Shown: positions 1-9,072 of the stretch, one piece after another
Layout of the letters: every line of letters begins with the position of its first letter
Position numbering within the stretch: position 1 is the first letter of the stretch
Source of the DNA: Anthopleura xanthogrammica
Taxonomy: Eukaryota; Cnidaria; Anthozoa; Actiniaria; Actiniidae
Length of the DNA stretch: 64,000 nt
Assembly (NCBI GenBank): GCA_964019055.1
Contig: OZ025222.1
Span: 5,948,746 to 6,012,745, forward strand
Direction of reading: 5' to 3'
The notes under the pieces: generated by a model
Told to the model about the DNA's origin: nothing
Seen by the model: only the letters and a program-made list of their open reading frames with translations
Databases searched by the model: none
Program-made: the position numbers and the translations under genes

Positions 1-474
1 CTCTTAATGGGGCACTTTTACGATTTCAATACCTAATGTGCAATAAATCAGTACTCATTGTATGGAGCAATGTTTGCTGTAGAGTATATGACGTCAGAGA
101 CTGGTAAAAAAACGTACACCGAGTCTCAAGAAAAACCTTACACAGTGACTATTGGATGTTCGTTCCAGCAATACGAATTAAGAAATAATTTCACAAAACT
201 CAAGAATTATAACAAGGTCTAAAAAAAATCATCAGTTTTAATATTTTTTACGTTTTTATGGCGGATCTTGATTTACTTCATTGTTGTTACATAAAACCCC
301 AAGGTCCTGTGGAATTTTTTCAAAGAAGAGATTACTAATATACCTAAAAATATGTTCAACCTTAAAGATTATTTATAAGAAGTTTCAGCTAAATCGAAAT
401 TAGCACGCTTTTCATACTGGTTACTTAAAAGCTTTAAAAATAGTAACATGTTATATCGTTTCTTTAAATCTCAG
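1..474. other. Non-coding flank, probably intron
   Basis: AT-rich sequence with no convincing ORF, repeat or RNA. It ends in a pyrimidine-rich stretch and an AG that serves as the acceptor of the exon starting at 475, so it is probably intron of the methyltransferase-like gene. Confidence 0.5.
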
Positions 475-1278
475 GTCATATGCTGAAAAATAACATTCAG
501 CCCATTGTGTTTGGTCACTGGGCTAAAGATGGTGCCATGATAGAGGCACATTGCCATTTTGATGATAACGAACGTGCTGTAAACACTTTTTGCTTCGAAG
601 GAAACGACGGTCATTTGCCGAAATCCCTTATAAAACACATTGTAAACCACTTCAGCTACGAAGGGCAATGGATCTTAGATATAACTGCATCGAAAGGTAA
701 AAACCGCATATTTTCTATGACATAGACTGAAAACTAGTACTATCAGTCTTCTCTGGCTTGGTTTACACGGTACCATGATTACCGGACGAATTTGTGACCG
801 TCCGATAAGTTGTACTGTGAGGCATTCGAGTTTACACGGAACTGTGCTGTCCGAACAAAGAATTGGTATGCCTAGCCGTGCAAATTTGGAACCTGAAAAA
901 TCGAGGTCCCAAATTTGCACGGATAGGAGTCCGAATTTTCATCCGGAAAGCACAGTTTGTTTCTGTAAACGGAACGCCCAACCGTACACCTTTTTGGACT
1001 GTATCAAAAATTCGTCCGGTAATGTCCGGTACTGCGTAAACCCAGCCTGAAATCATGCTTAAATATACCACTCGAACTTGAGAGCTTTGTTTTCTATATA
1101 AATAATTTATTTGCGTTTATTTTACAGATTCTTGAATTGTTGCTGCACTTGCAAGTGGTAGAAACTGCGTCAGTCTGATGAATCTCGCGGATTTGCGAAA
1201 AACAGCAGAGGCGGCAGCAAGTGCTGTAAATCGTGAGGAGGAGGTCACTGAAAACGACTCCGATAACAATGACGAATA
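475..1278 (+). pseudogene. Methyltransferase-like gene, last two exons, with nonsense codon
   Basis: Exon A (475-694) follows a CAG acceptor and ends AAAG before GTAAAA. It encodes about 73 residues ending in QWILDITASKG, which resembles the SAM-binding motif I of DNA N4/N6-type methylases. Exon B (about 1130-1278) follows TTTACAG and reads IVAALASGRNCVSL, then an acidic tail to TAA. Joining the exons in phase gives DS, then TGA, then IVAAL, where this motif normally has Gly. The single stop therefore lies in the cofactor loop, and the copy is probably inactive unless the base is an assembly error. The intron carries a foldback element. A polyadenylation-like AATAAA lies near 1360. The family assignment rests on motif I alone; the upstream exons are outside the window. 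Confidence 0.45.
753..1050. repeat. Foldback (MITE-like) element in intron
   Basis: The ends form an imperfect inverted repeat of about 40 bp: GGTTTACACGGTACC at the left, and at the right the complement of a GGTTTACGCAGTACCGG version, both followed by ATTACCGGACGAATT. Internal segments containing TTTACACGG and CCGTGTAAA-like blocks also pair, so most of the 298 bp can fold on itself. No protein is encoded. It is probably a non-autonomous DNA transposon; no clean target duplication was found. Confidence 0.6.
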
Positions 1279-1416
1279 AGTTTTGCTCAATCCAGTAGCA
1301 GGACAGAGTGTTTTCTAAGGAGGTCGGCGAGATTCGTAATACTAAAATATTTGTTTAGAATAAAGAAGTTTGCAAACATTTCTATTGTCATTTACTATTT
1401 GAGAGAACGTGGACAA

Positions 1417-2600
1417 TTATTTAATTGATCTGGAAAGGGCATTGAGCTTAGCTGCTACATAGGAAGCAGTTGGGCGCATTACATGGTTGCTCAAAGTACA
1501 ATCCTTTTCTATGCTGCGCAGCTCGACCAGAGAACAAAATTTCCTAATAAAATTAAAAAGTTGACCTAATGAATAAATGTCGCTTTCAAACGAACAGCAG
1601 TTTCCTTGTAAAACTTCTGGTGCAATGTGGCTGTAGAAAGTATTGTATTTCTTGGCTGGAGGTGTACTAGCATCACATGCTTTACCTAAGTCTATGATAA
1701 AAGCTCTCTTTCTGTCGATTAAAACATTATTGTTTTTTAAATCATTGTGCAGAAAACCAGAAGAATGCAGGTGTTGAATTGCCTCTGTCATATCTTCACA
1801 CACTTTGATCCAGTCGAGTTTGGACATTGAGTTTCTCATTTTAACATATATCTCAACTTCCTTGTCAGCTACTACTTGGTATAGAGTTACCGATCTATTA
1901 AGCTCTGTGTTACCAATGAATTGCATAACGATGCTAAAAGGCTGCTCCTTCATCTGAACTCCAAAGATGAAAGGAAATCTATCACTTTCTAATGACTGCA
2001 TGATTTGTGCTTCTCGGATAAGCGATTGGTAGCAGTCGCACTTCATTTCTTTTACAACTACTAATGTTCCAGTACGGACAAAGGTCCTCAGACGACATCT
2101 GCCGAAACTGCCTTCTCCTATTAATTCCTCTTTTCCTCCAATCAATTCACTGCCATTTATCTTGTTTACCTCCATCATTTTGTTCATCTTGTGTTTGTCC
2201 TTCTCATCATTTGCGGCCTCAGTCCAACGCCGCTTTCCCAAAGATTCTTTTAGTTTTTTGTTTTTGGCATTAAGTTCTTTAAGTTGCCGCATTAACGATT
2301 CGTTCGTTTCTTTAGCAAGTCTAGCGGCTTCTTCACTGCCCTTTGACTTTGAAGCAACTTGACTTTTCAGGTCCAAATTTGCTGTTTCCAATTGAGTAAC
2401 TTGACTTCTCATTGCCAAATTTGTTGATTCGAGTTGAGTCACTTCAGATCTTAAGAACAATTTCGTTGGAGTATCTTGATGCTGTGGAGTTTGAGTGCAT
2501 TTATTTGTACACTCTGTGGTCGTTTGCACTCCTACATGAGAACACTGATCATTCAGAGTTTTTTTCCATCTCAAAGGACAGTAATAGAGTTGAGCCGCGT
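1417..2600 (-). CDS. Protein kinase with N-terminal coiled coil (5' end uncertain)
   Basis: The open frame runs to about 2679, but that end has no ATG and its first 25-35 codons lie antisense to the start of the CR1-like element, so the true start or first exon is missing. Numbering from the end of the open frame, residues 75-150 form a heptad-rich coiled coil (repeated SQVTQLE-type units). Residues 185-410 are a kinase domain: GEGSFG loop at 188-193, Lys210, Glu223, HND at 311-313 in place of HRD, Asn318, DLG at 330-332 in place of DFG, and APE at 353-355. Lys, catalytic Asp, Asn and metal-binding Asp are all present, so activity is plausible. The kinase subfamily is not recognised. The gene converges on the methyltransferase-like gene, with about 140 bp between them. 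Confidence 0.75.
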
Positions 2601-2609
2601 TGATCCAAA

Positions 2610-5600
2610 ATGGCGGTCGGCCACGTTTTTTGGCCCCTGCTCGTTTTTTGCTTTTTAACGGTGGAAAATTTGTCCACACTCAATCTTTGTACCACCTGTA
2701 ATCAAGAATCTGGTCTGCTCATCAAACCCTCTGTTAATTTTTCATATTCTGGCATGTGTGGATCAATTTGTTGTGAAAAATATTGGCTGTCCTTAACCTC
2801 AGTCAAGAGACGTTTTCTTCGTCCAAGACTTAGCTATTACTCAAACTCCTCGTCATCTTATAATCCTGTCATCCTAATCCTAAGCCAAAGCAATGACGTC
2901 CAAACTAATCCTGGACCAGTTGACAGGACTATCCGATGTTTCCTTCAGAACGCTCGCAGTTTAAAATCCCAAGCGGTTGGTGCAGGACGACCAACTTGCA
3001 AACTGCAAGACTTCCAAGAAATCGTTTACAGTCATAACCTGGACGTGATCGGAATAACTGAATCTTGGCTGACTCCTGATATATCTGACGGAGAGATTCT
3101 GCCTTACGGCTACCAGATATTTAGAAATGATCGGCTCCTTCGAAATGGAGGAGGAACTCTTTTGGCCGTCAAGAACTGCATAACAGCTTGCCGATTCGAC
3201 AGCCCTATCACTACTAACTCGGAGCTAGAATTTGTTGCCGCCGAAGTTCAGCTCAAAGACCGCCGCAATATGTTGATCGCAGTAATTTACAGACCTCCCT
3301 CCTCCCCGTCTTCTTGGTTCAAGTCATTTGAGGATCTGGTCCAAAGTTTTCAGTCCTCCGGTAGCAAAGATATGCTGCTACTCGGCGACTTTAACCTACC
3401 CAATATAAACTGGCTAGAGGGATCAGGGTTCTCAAACTCAAGTGATTTATCTGAGTTTTGCGACTTCCTATGCGACTCAAATTTATTCCAACTGGTAGAC
3501 GAGCCAACAAGGTCTCAAAATGTTCTGGATCTTCTTATCACTAATATGGTAGAGAAAATATCTGGCCTAGAAGTATCTAAAGAAATATCTCTTCCATCAG
3601 ATCACCATACAATTTTATTTGACTTGCAAATCCATCCTTACAGAAAACCTTCAACACCTAGGGTTGTTTACAACTTCAAAAATGGTGACTTTGACTCCCT
3701 GAGGACTCTTTTAGCTGAAAAGCCCATTGATGATATTTTCCCTGTTAACGACATTGACACCTGCTGGCTGCGTTGGAAGGCATGGTTTCTTGAAGCCGTT
3801 AACAAATTCATACCAAGAACTAAACTAAAGCGTGCAGATTCACCGCCTTGGATCGACGGTGAAATAATACATTCCATCAACAAGAGAAACACTTTGAGAA
3901 GAAAAGCCGCAAGGGAAAACAATAGTGAACTATGGGAACGTGTGAAACAGTTGCGAAGGGAAACGAAGTACTTGATCAGAGCTAAATTCAACTCTTTCAT
4001 CGAAAAGCTCACTTCGTCATCCACCGTCTCCAAAAACAACAAGATATGGTCGTTTTTCAAAGCAAAATCAAACAAGGGATCAATTCCTGATACTGTTGAA
4101 TTTAGAAATATTAAATACGACACTCCACTCGGGAAGGCAGAAGCGTTCAACAGCTTTTTTGCCTCCACATTCAAGCAGCCCAGCCTTGCCACCGCTATCC
4201 CAGCCGTCGAACCTTTTACTACCGATACTTTATCAAATGTGGAGCTGTCGCTTTCCGATGTGCAGAGTAATCTTGTCGCCTTAGATGTGAACAAGGCTGC
4301 CGGCCCAGACGGTATCCCTTCGCGTTTGCTCAAGGAATGCGCAGTCCAGATTGCTCCATCTCTAACAAGGCTATTCAATCTGTCCTTGACTCTTGGGAAG
4401 TTTCCAGCTGATTGGAAAGATGCAAATGTCACACCGATCTTCAAGAAGGACTCAAAAAAACTTGTTAGTAACTATAGACCAATATCTTTGCTACCAATAG
4501 TGAGTAAGGTTTTTGAAAAGTGCGTTTTAAAGAGCATTCTTCCATATTTTCTAAGGGTTATTTCAGACTCTCAATTTGGGTTCCTAGAGGGAAAGTCCTG
4601 TATCTCGCAACTGCTCACCGTCTTTCACAAAATAGGCGCTTCATTAGATAAAAATATCGAGACTGATATCCTCTATTTAGATTTCGCGAAAGCTTTTGAT
4701 TCCATTAATCACAAAAAGCTGTTATTCAAGCTGAGGTTATATGGGGTAGATGGTGCATTGTGGGACTGGATCTCTGATTACCTCAGTAATCGCAGGCAAC
4801 GTGTCGTCATTGACGGGTCCAATTCCGGCTGGACGCCTGTGGTCTCTGGGGTTCCTCAGGGCAGCCTCCTGGGTCCGATCCTTTTTCTTGTTTATGTCAA
4901 CGATCTGCCCAGTGTAACTTCGGCTAAGACTACGTCAGTTTTGTTTGCTGACGATACGAAATGTTATCGCTCTCAGCAATCCCAGCAAGACCACTTGGCT
5001 CTCCAGTATGACCTTAACGGCTTGGTAAGCTGGAGTGTTGACTGGGACTTAGCCTTTAACGCAAGCAAATGCGAGGTCCTTAAGATATCTAGAAGACGAA
5101 ATCCAACGGCGCGTACTTACAACATTGGCCCTGACAACTTAAAAGAGAGTCACTCCCAAAAAGATCTGGGGATTATGACATCACATGATTTAAGCTGGCA
5201 CATCCATGTAGTTTACGTTGTTGCCAAATCCAATAAGGTTCTGGGTTTTTTAAGACGCAATAGTCCTAATTCTCTGGGGGTTTCGCTCCGTCTCCAGCTT
5301 TATATAACGCTTGTGCGTTCGATTCTTTGTTATGGTAGTCAGGTTTGGGCACCGCAATCGAGCTCGCAGGATATCTTACTCCTCGAACGGGTTCAGCGCC
5401 GCGCCACTAAATTTATTCTCAGGTACCAACCAAATCTATCCTATAAAGACAGGCTTGTCAAACTTAACTTACTTCCACTGTCTTACTGGCTTGAATACTT
5501 AGATCTCTTATATTTTTTCAAGTGTCGCCTTAGGCTTAACACTGTTGATCTATCTAGTTATGTAACTCCGTGCTCTCTTTCATCCAGATCCACAAGAAGC

Positions 5601-5861
5601 ACTAATAGTACCGACTACAGGCTTAATTCATGCAAAACTTCTACTTACAGGGATTCCTTTTTCAATCGCATTGTTGTCTTGTGGAACTCACTGCCCTCTA
5701 AGATTAAGTCTGTTAACTCAGTTTCGTCTTTTAAAACACTGCTACGCTCTCACTATTTTTCTTTCTTGCATTCTACTTTTGACCCTGATCGTATCAGAAC
5801 TTATAAAACTGTTTGCTCCAAATGCCGATCCACTAATATTACTGTTGTGTGTTGTCGCTAA
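2610..5861 (+). CDS. CR1-like ORF2: 2A-like leader, AP endonuclease, reverse transcriptase
   Basis: 1083 codons with no interruption. Residues 1-20 are hydrophobic. Residues 96-103 are DVQTNPGP, a 2A-like motif. An AP endonuclease follows at about 108-335, with FLQNARSLKS, ITESWLT, YRPPSSP, LLGDFNLPNINW and SDHH. The reverse transcriptase covers about 560-830, with NYRPISLLP, DFAKAFDSINH, GVPQGSLLGP and the catalytic FADD (Asp781, Asp782). The C-terminus ends in a small Cys cluster (CSKCRST...VCCR). All catalytic motifs are present, so the copy could be competent. ATG at 2610 is chosen because the same start is shared with copy 3. Confidence 0.85.
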   Translation: MAVGHVFWPLLVFCFLTVENLSTLNLCTTCNQESGLLIKPSVNFSYSGMCGSICCEKYWLSLTSVKRRFLRPRLSYYSNSSSSYNPVILILSQSNDVQTNPGPVDRTIRCFLQNARSLKSQAVGAGRPTCKLQDFQEIVYSHNLDVIGITESWLTPDISDGEILPYGYQIFRNDRLLRNGGGTLLAVKNCITACRFDSPITTNSELEFVAAEVQLKDRRNMLIAVIYRPPSSPSSWFKSFEDLVQSFQSSGSKDMLLLGDFNLPNINWLEGSGFSNSSDLSEFCDFLCDSNLFQLVDEPTRSQNVLDLLITNMVEKISGLEVSKEISLPSDHHTILFDLQIHPYRKPSTPRVVYNFKNGDFDSLRTLLAEKPIDDIFPVNDIDTCWLRWKAWFLEAVNKFIPRTKLKRADSPPWIDGEIIHSINKRNTLRRKAARENNSELWERVKQLRRETKYLIRAKFNSFIEKLTSSSTVSKNNKIWSFFKAKSNKGSIPDTVEFRNIKYDTPLGKAEAFNSFFASTFKQPSLATAIPAVEPFTTDTLSNVELSLSDVQSNLVALDVNKAAGPDGIPSRLLKECAVQIAPSLTRLFNLSLTLGKFPADWKDANVTPIFKKDSKKLVSNYRPISLLPIVSKVFEKCVLKSILPYFLRVISDSQFGFLEGKSCISQLLTVFHKIGASLDKNIETDILYLDFAKAFDSINHKKLLFKLRLYGVDGALWDWISDYLSNRRQRVVIDGSNSGWTPVVSGVPQGSLLGPILFLVYVNDLPSVTSAKTTSVLFADDTKCYRSQQSQQDHLALQYDLNGLVSWSVDWDLAFNASKCEVLKISRRRNPTARTYNIGPDNLKESHSQKDLGIMTSHDLSWHIHVVYVVAKSNKVLGFLRRNSPNSLGVSLRLQLYITLVRSILCYGSQVWAPQSSSQDILLLERVQRRATKFILRYQPNLSYKDRLVKLNLLPLSYWLEYLDLLYFFKCRLRLNTVDLSSYVTPCSLSSRSTRSTNSTDYRLNSCKTSTYRDSFFNRIVVLWNSLPSKIKSVNSVSSFKTLLRSHYFSFLHSTFDPDRIRTYKTVCSKCRSTNITVVCCR
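2895..2918 (+). other. 2A-like motif DVQTNPGP in CR1 copy 1
   Basis: The eight codons match the 2A consensus D-V/I-E-x-N-P-G-P except for Gln in place of Glu. The motif lies between a hydrophobic leader and the endonuclease, where 2A-like signals have been reported in invertebrate CR1-type elements. Whether this version skips is unknown. Confidence 0.6.
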
Positions 5862-6046
5862 CGCTTTTAGTATATAGTACTGTATATATTATTAGCTTAT
5901 TTCAATTTATACTTTAATGTTTTTTGTTCAATTTGTAGTTTATATGTGTATTTTGTCTCAGGCTGAGCTTGCTTGGACCTCAAGTCTTTTCTCAGCTTGT
6001 GTCAAGTTATTAAATAAAAAAAAAATAAAAAAAAAATAGTATGAAA

Positions 6047-6738
6047 CACTATCTTTTGCTCTTTGAACACCAGTGAAAGCTTTCTTAACGATGCTGCCAA
6101 ATGTATTGTTTGTATTTCTGATTGAAGATGCCTTTGACTTCTTCAACAGTAACTTTGGACTTCGTTCGAGGGTCTGTCATTTCGAAGTGTTGATTCAACC
6201 TGGAAAAAAAACGTTGTTATTTCAAGGGTCTTCGTTAATATGTTTCTGCATTATAAAAAGAATCGTTATCGCTATTCACCACCTCAAGTACAGCGGTGGC
6301 GCAGCTCAACGGGGTCGAACTGAAAGCATGTAGAGGCAACTCTGGTCCATGTATGTCCCGGAGCACAGCTCTATTCAGTTTGAATTAGTTAATGTTGATT
6401 GTAAACCTGAATATTGTCACACTTACCATGATATCATCTGAACTTCACACTCCATTTTTTGAACTTTTTTATCTATATCTTGATGTATCATCTGCATGTA
6501 AGCTATGCATTCTCGTTTCACAGGATGTGGTGAGATGAGAAGTGATAATGCTAATTAAACATTAAACTGACGTCATTGATCACTCGTAAACGTCCTAAAC
6601 TTGAATGGCTACATCAACTTGACATAATTAGCATAATCACTTCTTACCAGCATAATCCCTTCTCACCTCACCTCAGTATTCATTTAGTAAACCGAGGAGA
6701 AGAATCAATGACATGCTTGCAAAGAGTATTTATTCACC
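6047..6738. other. Intergenic stretch between CR1 copy 1 and the DUF7869-type gene
   Basis: No strong feature. A 32-codon hydrophilic minus-strand reading (about 6084-6181, starting MTDPRTKSK) could be a displaced upstream exon of the kinase gene, but no splice signals support it. The last 200 bases before 6739 would hold the promoter of the DUF7869-type gene; no TATA box is evident. Confidence 0.3.
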
Positions 6739-7228
6739 ATGGACGAAAATTCGGAGATTTTCACAGATTCAAGTAGCGAGAGTGAAAATGAAAATAATTT
6801 TCTTGGATTTGATGTAACCGACGTGCGCAGTATCCTACCTAAAGCAGAAAGAGCACCACTTTATACGCCGAAACCAAAGAAAACCCAAGACACTCCTGAT
6901 GCCAACAGTGACTTTGCTGATGGAGAAGTTTTTCTTGCAAAAGCAGAAAATGACGAGGCGCGTACCAGTAAAGCTCATATGGACTCAGACTCGGACTTGG
7001 ATATGAGCGGAGAATTAACTGACTCGAAATTTTACGCGACTCATAGAAGAAAGAAAATGAAAAATGAAGAAAGTTCGAGCATGGTCAGTAAACATGAATC
7101 GGAATCAGACCTGGAGGGTGCGACATTCTAAGATTCTATAGAATGTAATTCGTCCTATCAAAATGAAAAAGCCCAATCGCCAGAGCCAGAGGCAGACAAC
7201 ATGTCACCACCTAAACTCAAAAAGAGAG
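6739..7228 (+). pseudogene. Exon 1 of broken DUF7869-type gene
   Basis: ATG in good context (CACCATGG). It encodes a Ser/Asp/Glu-rich, disordered N-terminus starting MDENSEIFTDSSSESE. An in-frame TAA at 7129-7131 interrupts it, yet coding character continues (SYQNEKAQSPEPEADN) up to AAG AGA G, followed by the donor GTAACG at 7229. The exon ends in phase 1, and the next exon at 23926 begins GA AAA CCA after TTTTCACAG, which restores a Gly-Lys-Pro-Arg reading. These two facts place the 16.2-kb Polinton inside intron 1 of this gene. Confidence 0.65.
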
Positions 7229-7380
7229 GTAACGTCTTTAAACTTGCTCTTAGTTTTCTTCTTTTCTTTGTTGTTTGCTTGCCTTCGTAGTCTTCGTTGC
7301 TATCCTATTGATAGTTCCAATAATTGCCAGCGAATGGTGATCATGAGCGATCATGTAGAAACACTTTTCCGTGAACGAGT
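7229..7380 (+). other. Start of intron 1 up to the Polinton insertion
   Basis: Intronic, AT-rich and without features. It ends in CGAGT at 7376-7380, the left copy of the target-site duplication. Confidence 0.5.
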
Positions 7381-8020
7381 AGTAGTGTAGAAAGGCCGAT
7401 TCTGGCAACATTCTTTATATTTTGCAGATGATCTTTACATATTCTTTATATATCTTAACATACCGCCCAAAACCGCCCAAAACCGGTTTTTCCCCAAAAC
7501 CACCATATATAAAGAAAACCTTCCCCAAAATCCCCCAAATCCCCCAAAATCCCCCAAATCCCCTACATCTCTCACACCCCCTTAAATGGGCCAGACTGGG
7601 CAAATTTTCACCACAGTCAACCACAGTCCACCAAACCCCACCTAAGGAAGAAAAATCCAATGAATTGTTTTTTGAAAAGAATCTTGTCTATATATAAAGA
7701 AAGCCTTTTCCCATCGTCAAAATTCCCAGCGAATTAGGGACGCACACCTTTACAAATCACGGTCGAAATTCCCAGTGAATTAGAGACCCACGCCTCACCT
7801 TATCACGTTTTACCCCAAGGGGGAACCACTGTCGATATTCCCAGTGAATGGAGACCCACACCTTCCAATCAGCTCAACTAAGGCGTCACGCTGCCGAAAT
7901 TTTCCTCAATCAGCTCAAGTAAGGCGTCACGCTGCCGAAATTTTAGGTGTGATGAAAGGCTATGTGATGATGAAGTCTAAGTGACGTGAGATATCAAAGA
8001 GGATGTTCTTTGATATCTAT
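7381..8020. repeat. Left terminal inverted repeat of the Polinton (640 bp)
   Basis: Matches the right end in inverted order: terminus, CCAAAACCGG block, C-rich tract, CACAGTCAACCACAGTCCACC, repeated TTCCCAGTGAATT blocks and two GGCGTCACGCTGCCGAAATTT units. Then, after GATGAAAGGC, it jumps to TATGTGATGATGAAG and the inner hairpin GATATCAAAGA...TCTTTGATATC (7991-8018). The right repeat is about 770 bp longer at this point, so this arm carries an internal deletion. Confidence 0.85.
7505..7566. other. G-quadruplex-prone tract in left Polinton TIR
   Basis: Tracts of four to five C separated by AAA or AAAT on the plus strand give four or more G-runs on the minus strand, fitting the G3+N1-7 pattern. 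The mirror copy is at 23441-23490. Known G4 rules support folding; a function in end protection or replication is inference. Confidence 0.6.
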
Positions 8021-8069
8021 CGAAAAAATGTCTTAAGAATACATAAGCATGCTATAAAGGAATCATATT

Positions 8070-8474
8070 ATGAGTGAAACAACAAGCGTCTTATCAGAAA
8101 GAGAAATAAAGCATTACCACTTCCTAACGAAGATACTGGAGTTACCACTACCAAAAAATGTTAAGTCGTGGTGGATGGGATCATCAGCAGATCGATGTGA
8201 GAAAGTAATATCAGCCGTTGGTCAATTAATAATAAGGGAGTTACCAATACCCGAAGATGTTAAGTTGTGGTGGGTGGGATTATCAATAGATGAGTGCGAG
8301 GAATTACTATCAGGCATTGTCCAAATGATGAGGAACTTAAGGGAGTTAAAGGAGTTAATGAGGAGAAAGAGTCAAGGAACTCAAGGGACTCGAGTGAGGA
8401 GAAGACCCCCACCACCACCACTACCTAAACAACATCCAACCTACCCCAGCTGCTACCACAGCAATCACCGTTAA
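8070..8474 (+). CDS. Small Polinton protein with internal duplication
   Basis: 134 codons from ATG (MSETTSVLSERE). Residues about 27-55 and 62-90 are two copies of one unit with the pattern L-P-x-P-x-x-V-K-x-WW-x-G-x-S-x-D-x-CE, so the protein arose by tandem duplication of a roughly 35-residue unit. A basic, Pro-rich tail follows. No known family recognised. It is transcribed inward from the left terminal repeat and overlaps the convergent gene at 8421 by 54 bp, so the tail may be partly a by-product of overlap. Confidence 0.55.
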   Translation: MSETTSVLSEREIKHYHFLTKILELPLPKNVKSWWMGSSADRCEKVISAVGQLIIRELPIPEDVKLWWVGLSIDECEELLSGIVQMMRNLRELKELMRRKSQGTQGTRVRRRPPPPPLPKQHPTYPSCYHSNHR

Positions 8475-9063
8475 GTTCACATCATGCGGAGTATCACCAG
8501 TAGGCTTAAGATACCTCCTAGGTCTCTTAATCACGCCACTGGGCTTCAAATCCTTTTCCTTTCCTTCCTTACCAGTTGTTTGATGATGCAGCTTCTTCTC
8601 CTTTTCCTTCTCCTCCTTCTCCTTCTCCTCCTTCTTCTTCTTCAAATGGTACTCTCTCGCGGTCTCCTTATTAGCGCTATTTGCCCCAAACTTCATCCAA
8701 GTATGTACTTTCCTAAGCTTATCGTTGTACCCCGCCACGAGTTCCTCATTTATGATAAGATAACTTGGCATCAGCCAACAACCAGGAGCCAATGCGTAAT
8801 CCAACTCCGCATTTGCATCGTTAACAGCAGTCTGATATCTTTGGATCCCATCACTAACGCTGTTTAGGATGATGCTGCTTTCTAGGAGAACTAAGAAAAC
8901 CTGCTGTGTTTCCAGGGAAGCACCACTTCCTTCCTCGTCATAAATCGGAGAATACGTTCTGACTTGAGCCCCGAGAATGCAATACACAAAGGCTTCGATG
9001 CTACGATTGATCCTAACCAAGTTCTTTATGCCTACCCCCTTCTTAGCCAAAAAAAGGTCTCCA
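8421..9063 (-). CDS. Polinton structural-type protein with charged linker and C-terminal membrane anchor
   Basis: About 209 codons are open from 9050. The only upstream ATG (9063) is separated from this frame by a run of seven T, so a one-base length change in the homopolymer seems to have cut off the start. An N-terminal globular part (LVRINRSIEAFVYCILGAQ) is followed by a very long Lys/Glu stretch (about residues 135-155) and a C-terminal hydrophobic segment (VNLTVIAVVAAGVGWMLF). Function unknown. It follows the 9073-9972 gene on the same strand by about 10 bp, suggesting one transcript. Confidence 0.55.
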
Positions 9064-9072
9064 TGGATGCTT

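Larger units (their letters stand above)
2605..6046 (+). mobile_element. CR1-like non-LTR retrotransposon, copy 1 (apparently full ORF)
   Basis: A single long ORF (2610-5861) is followed by a short 3' UTR and an A-rich end (AAAAAAATAAAAAAAAAAT) near 6040. The 5' edge is placed near 2605 because the first codons (ATGGCGGT-GGCCACGTT) are shared with copy 3 at 54.48 kb, while the sequence before them is not. It lies head to head with the kinase ORF. I found no clear target-site duplication. Confidence 0.8.

Noticed and set aside
3668..4444. 258-codon minus-strand ORF
   Set aside because: Antisense of the CR1 copy 1 ORF, with no motif of its own.
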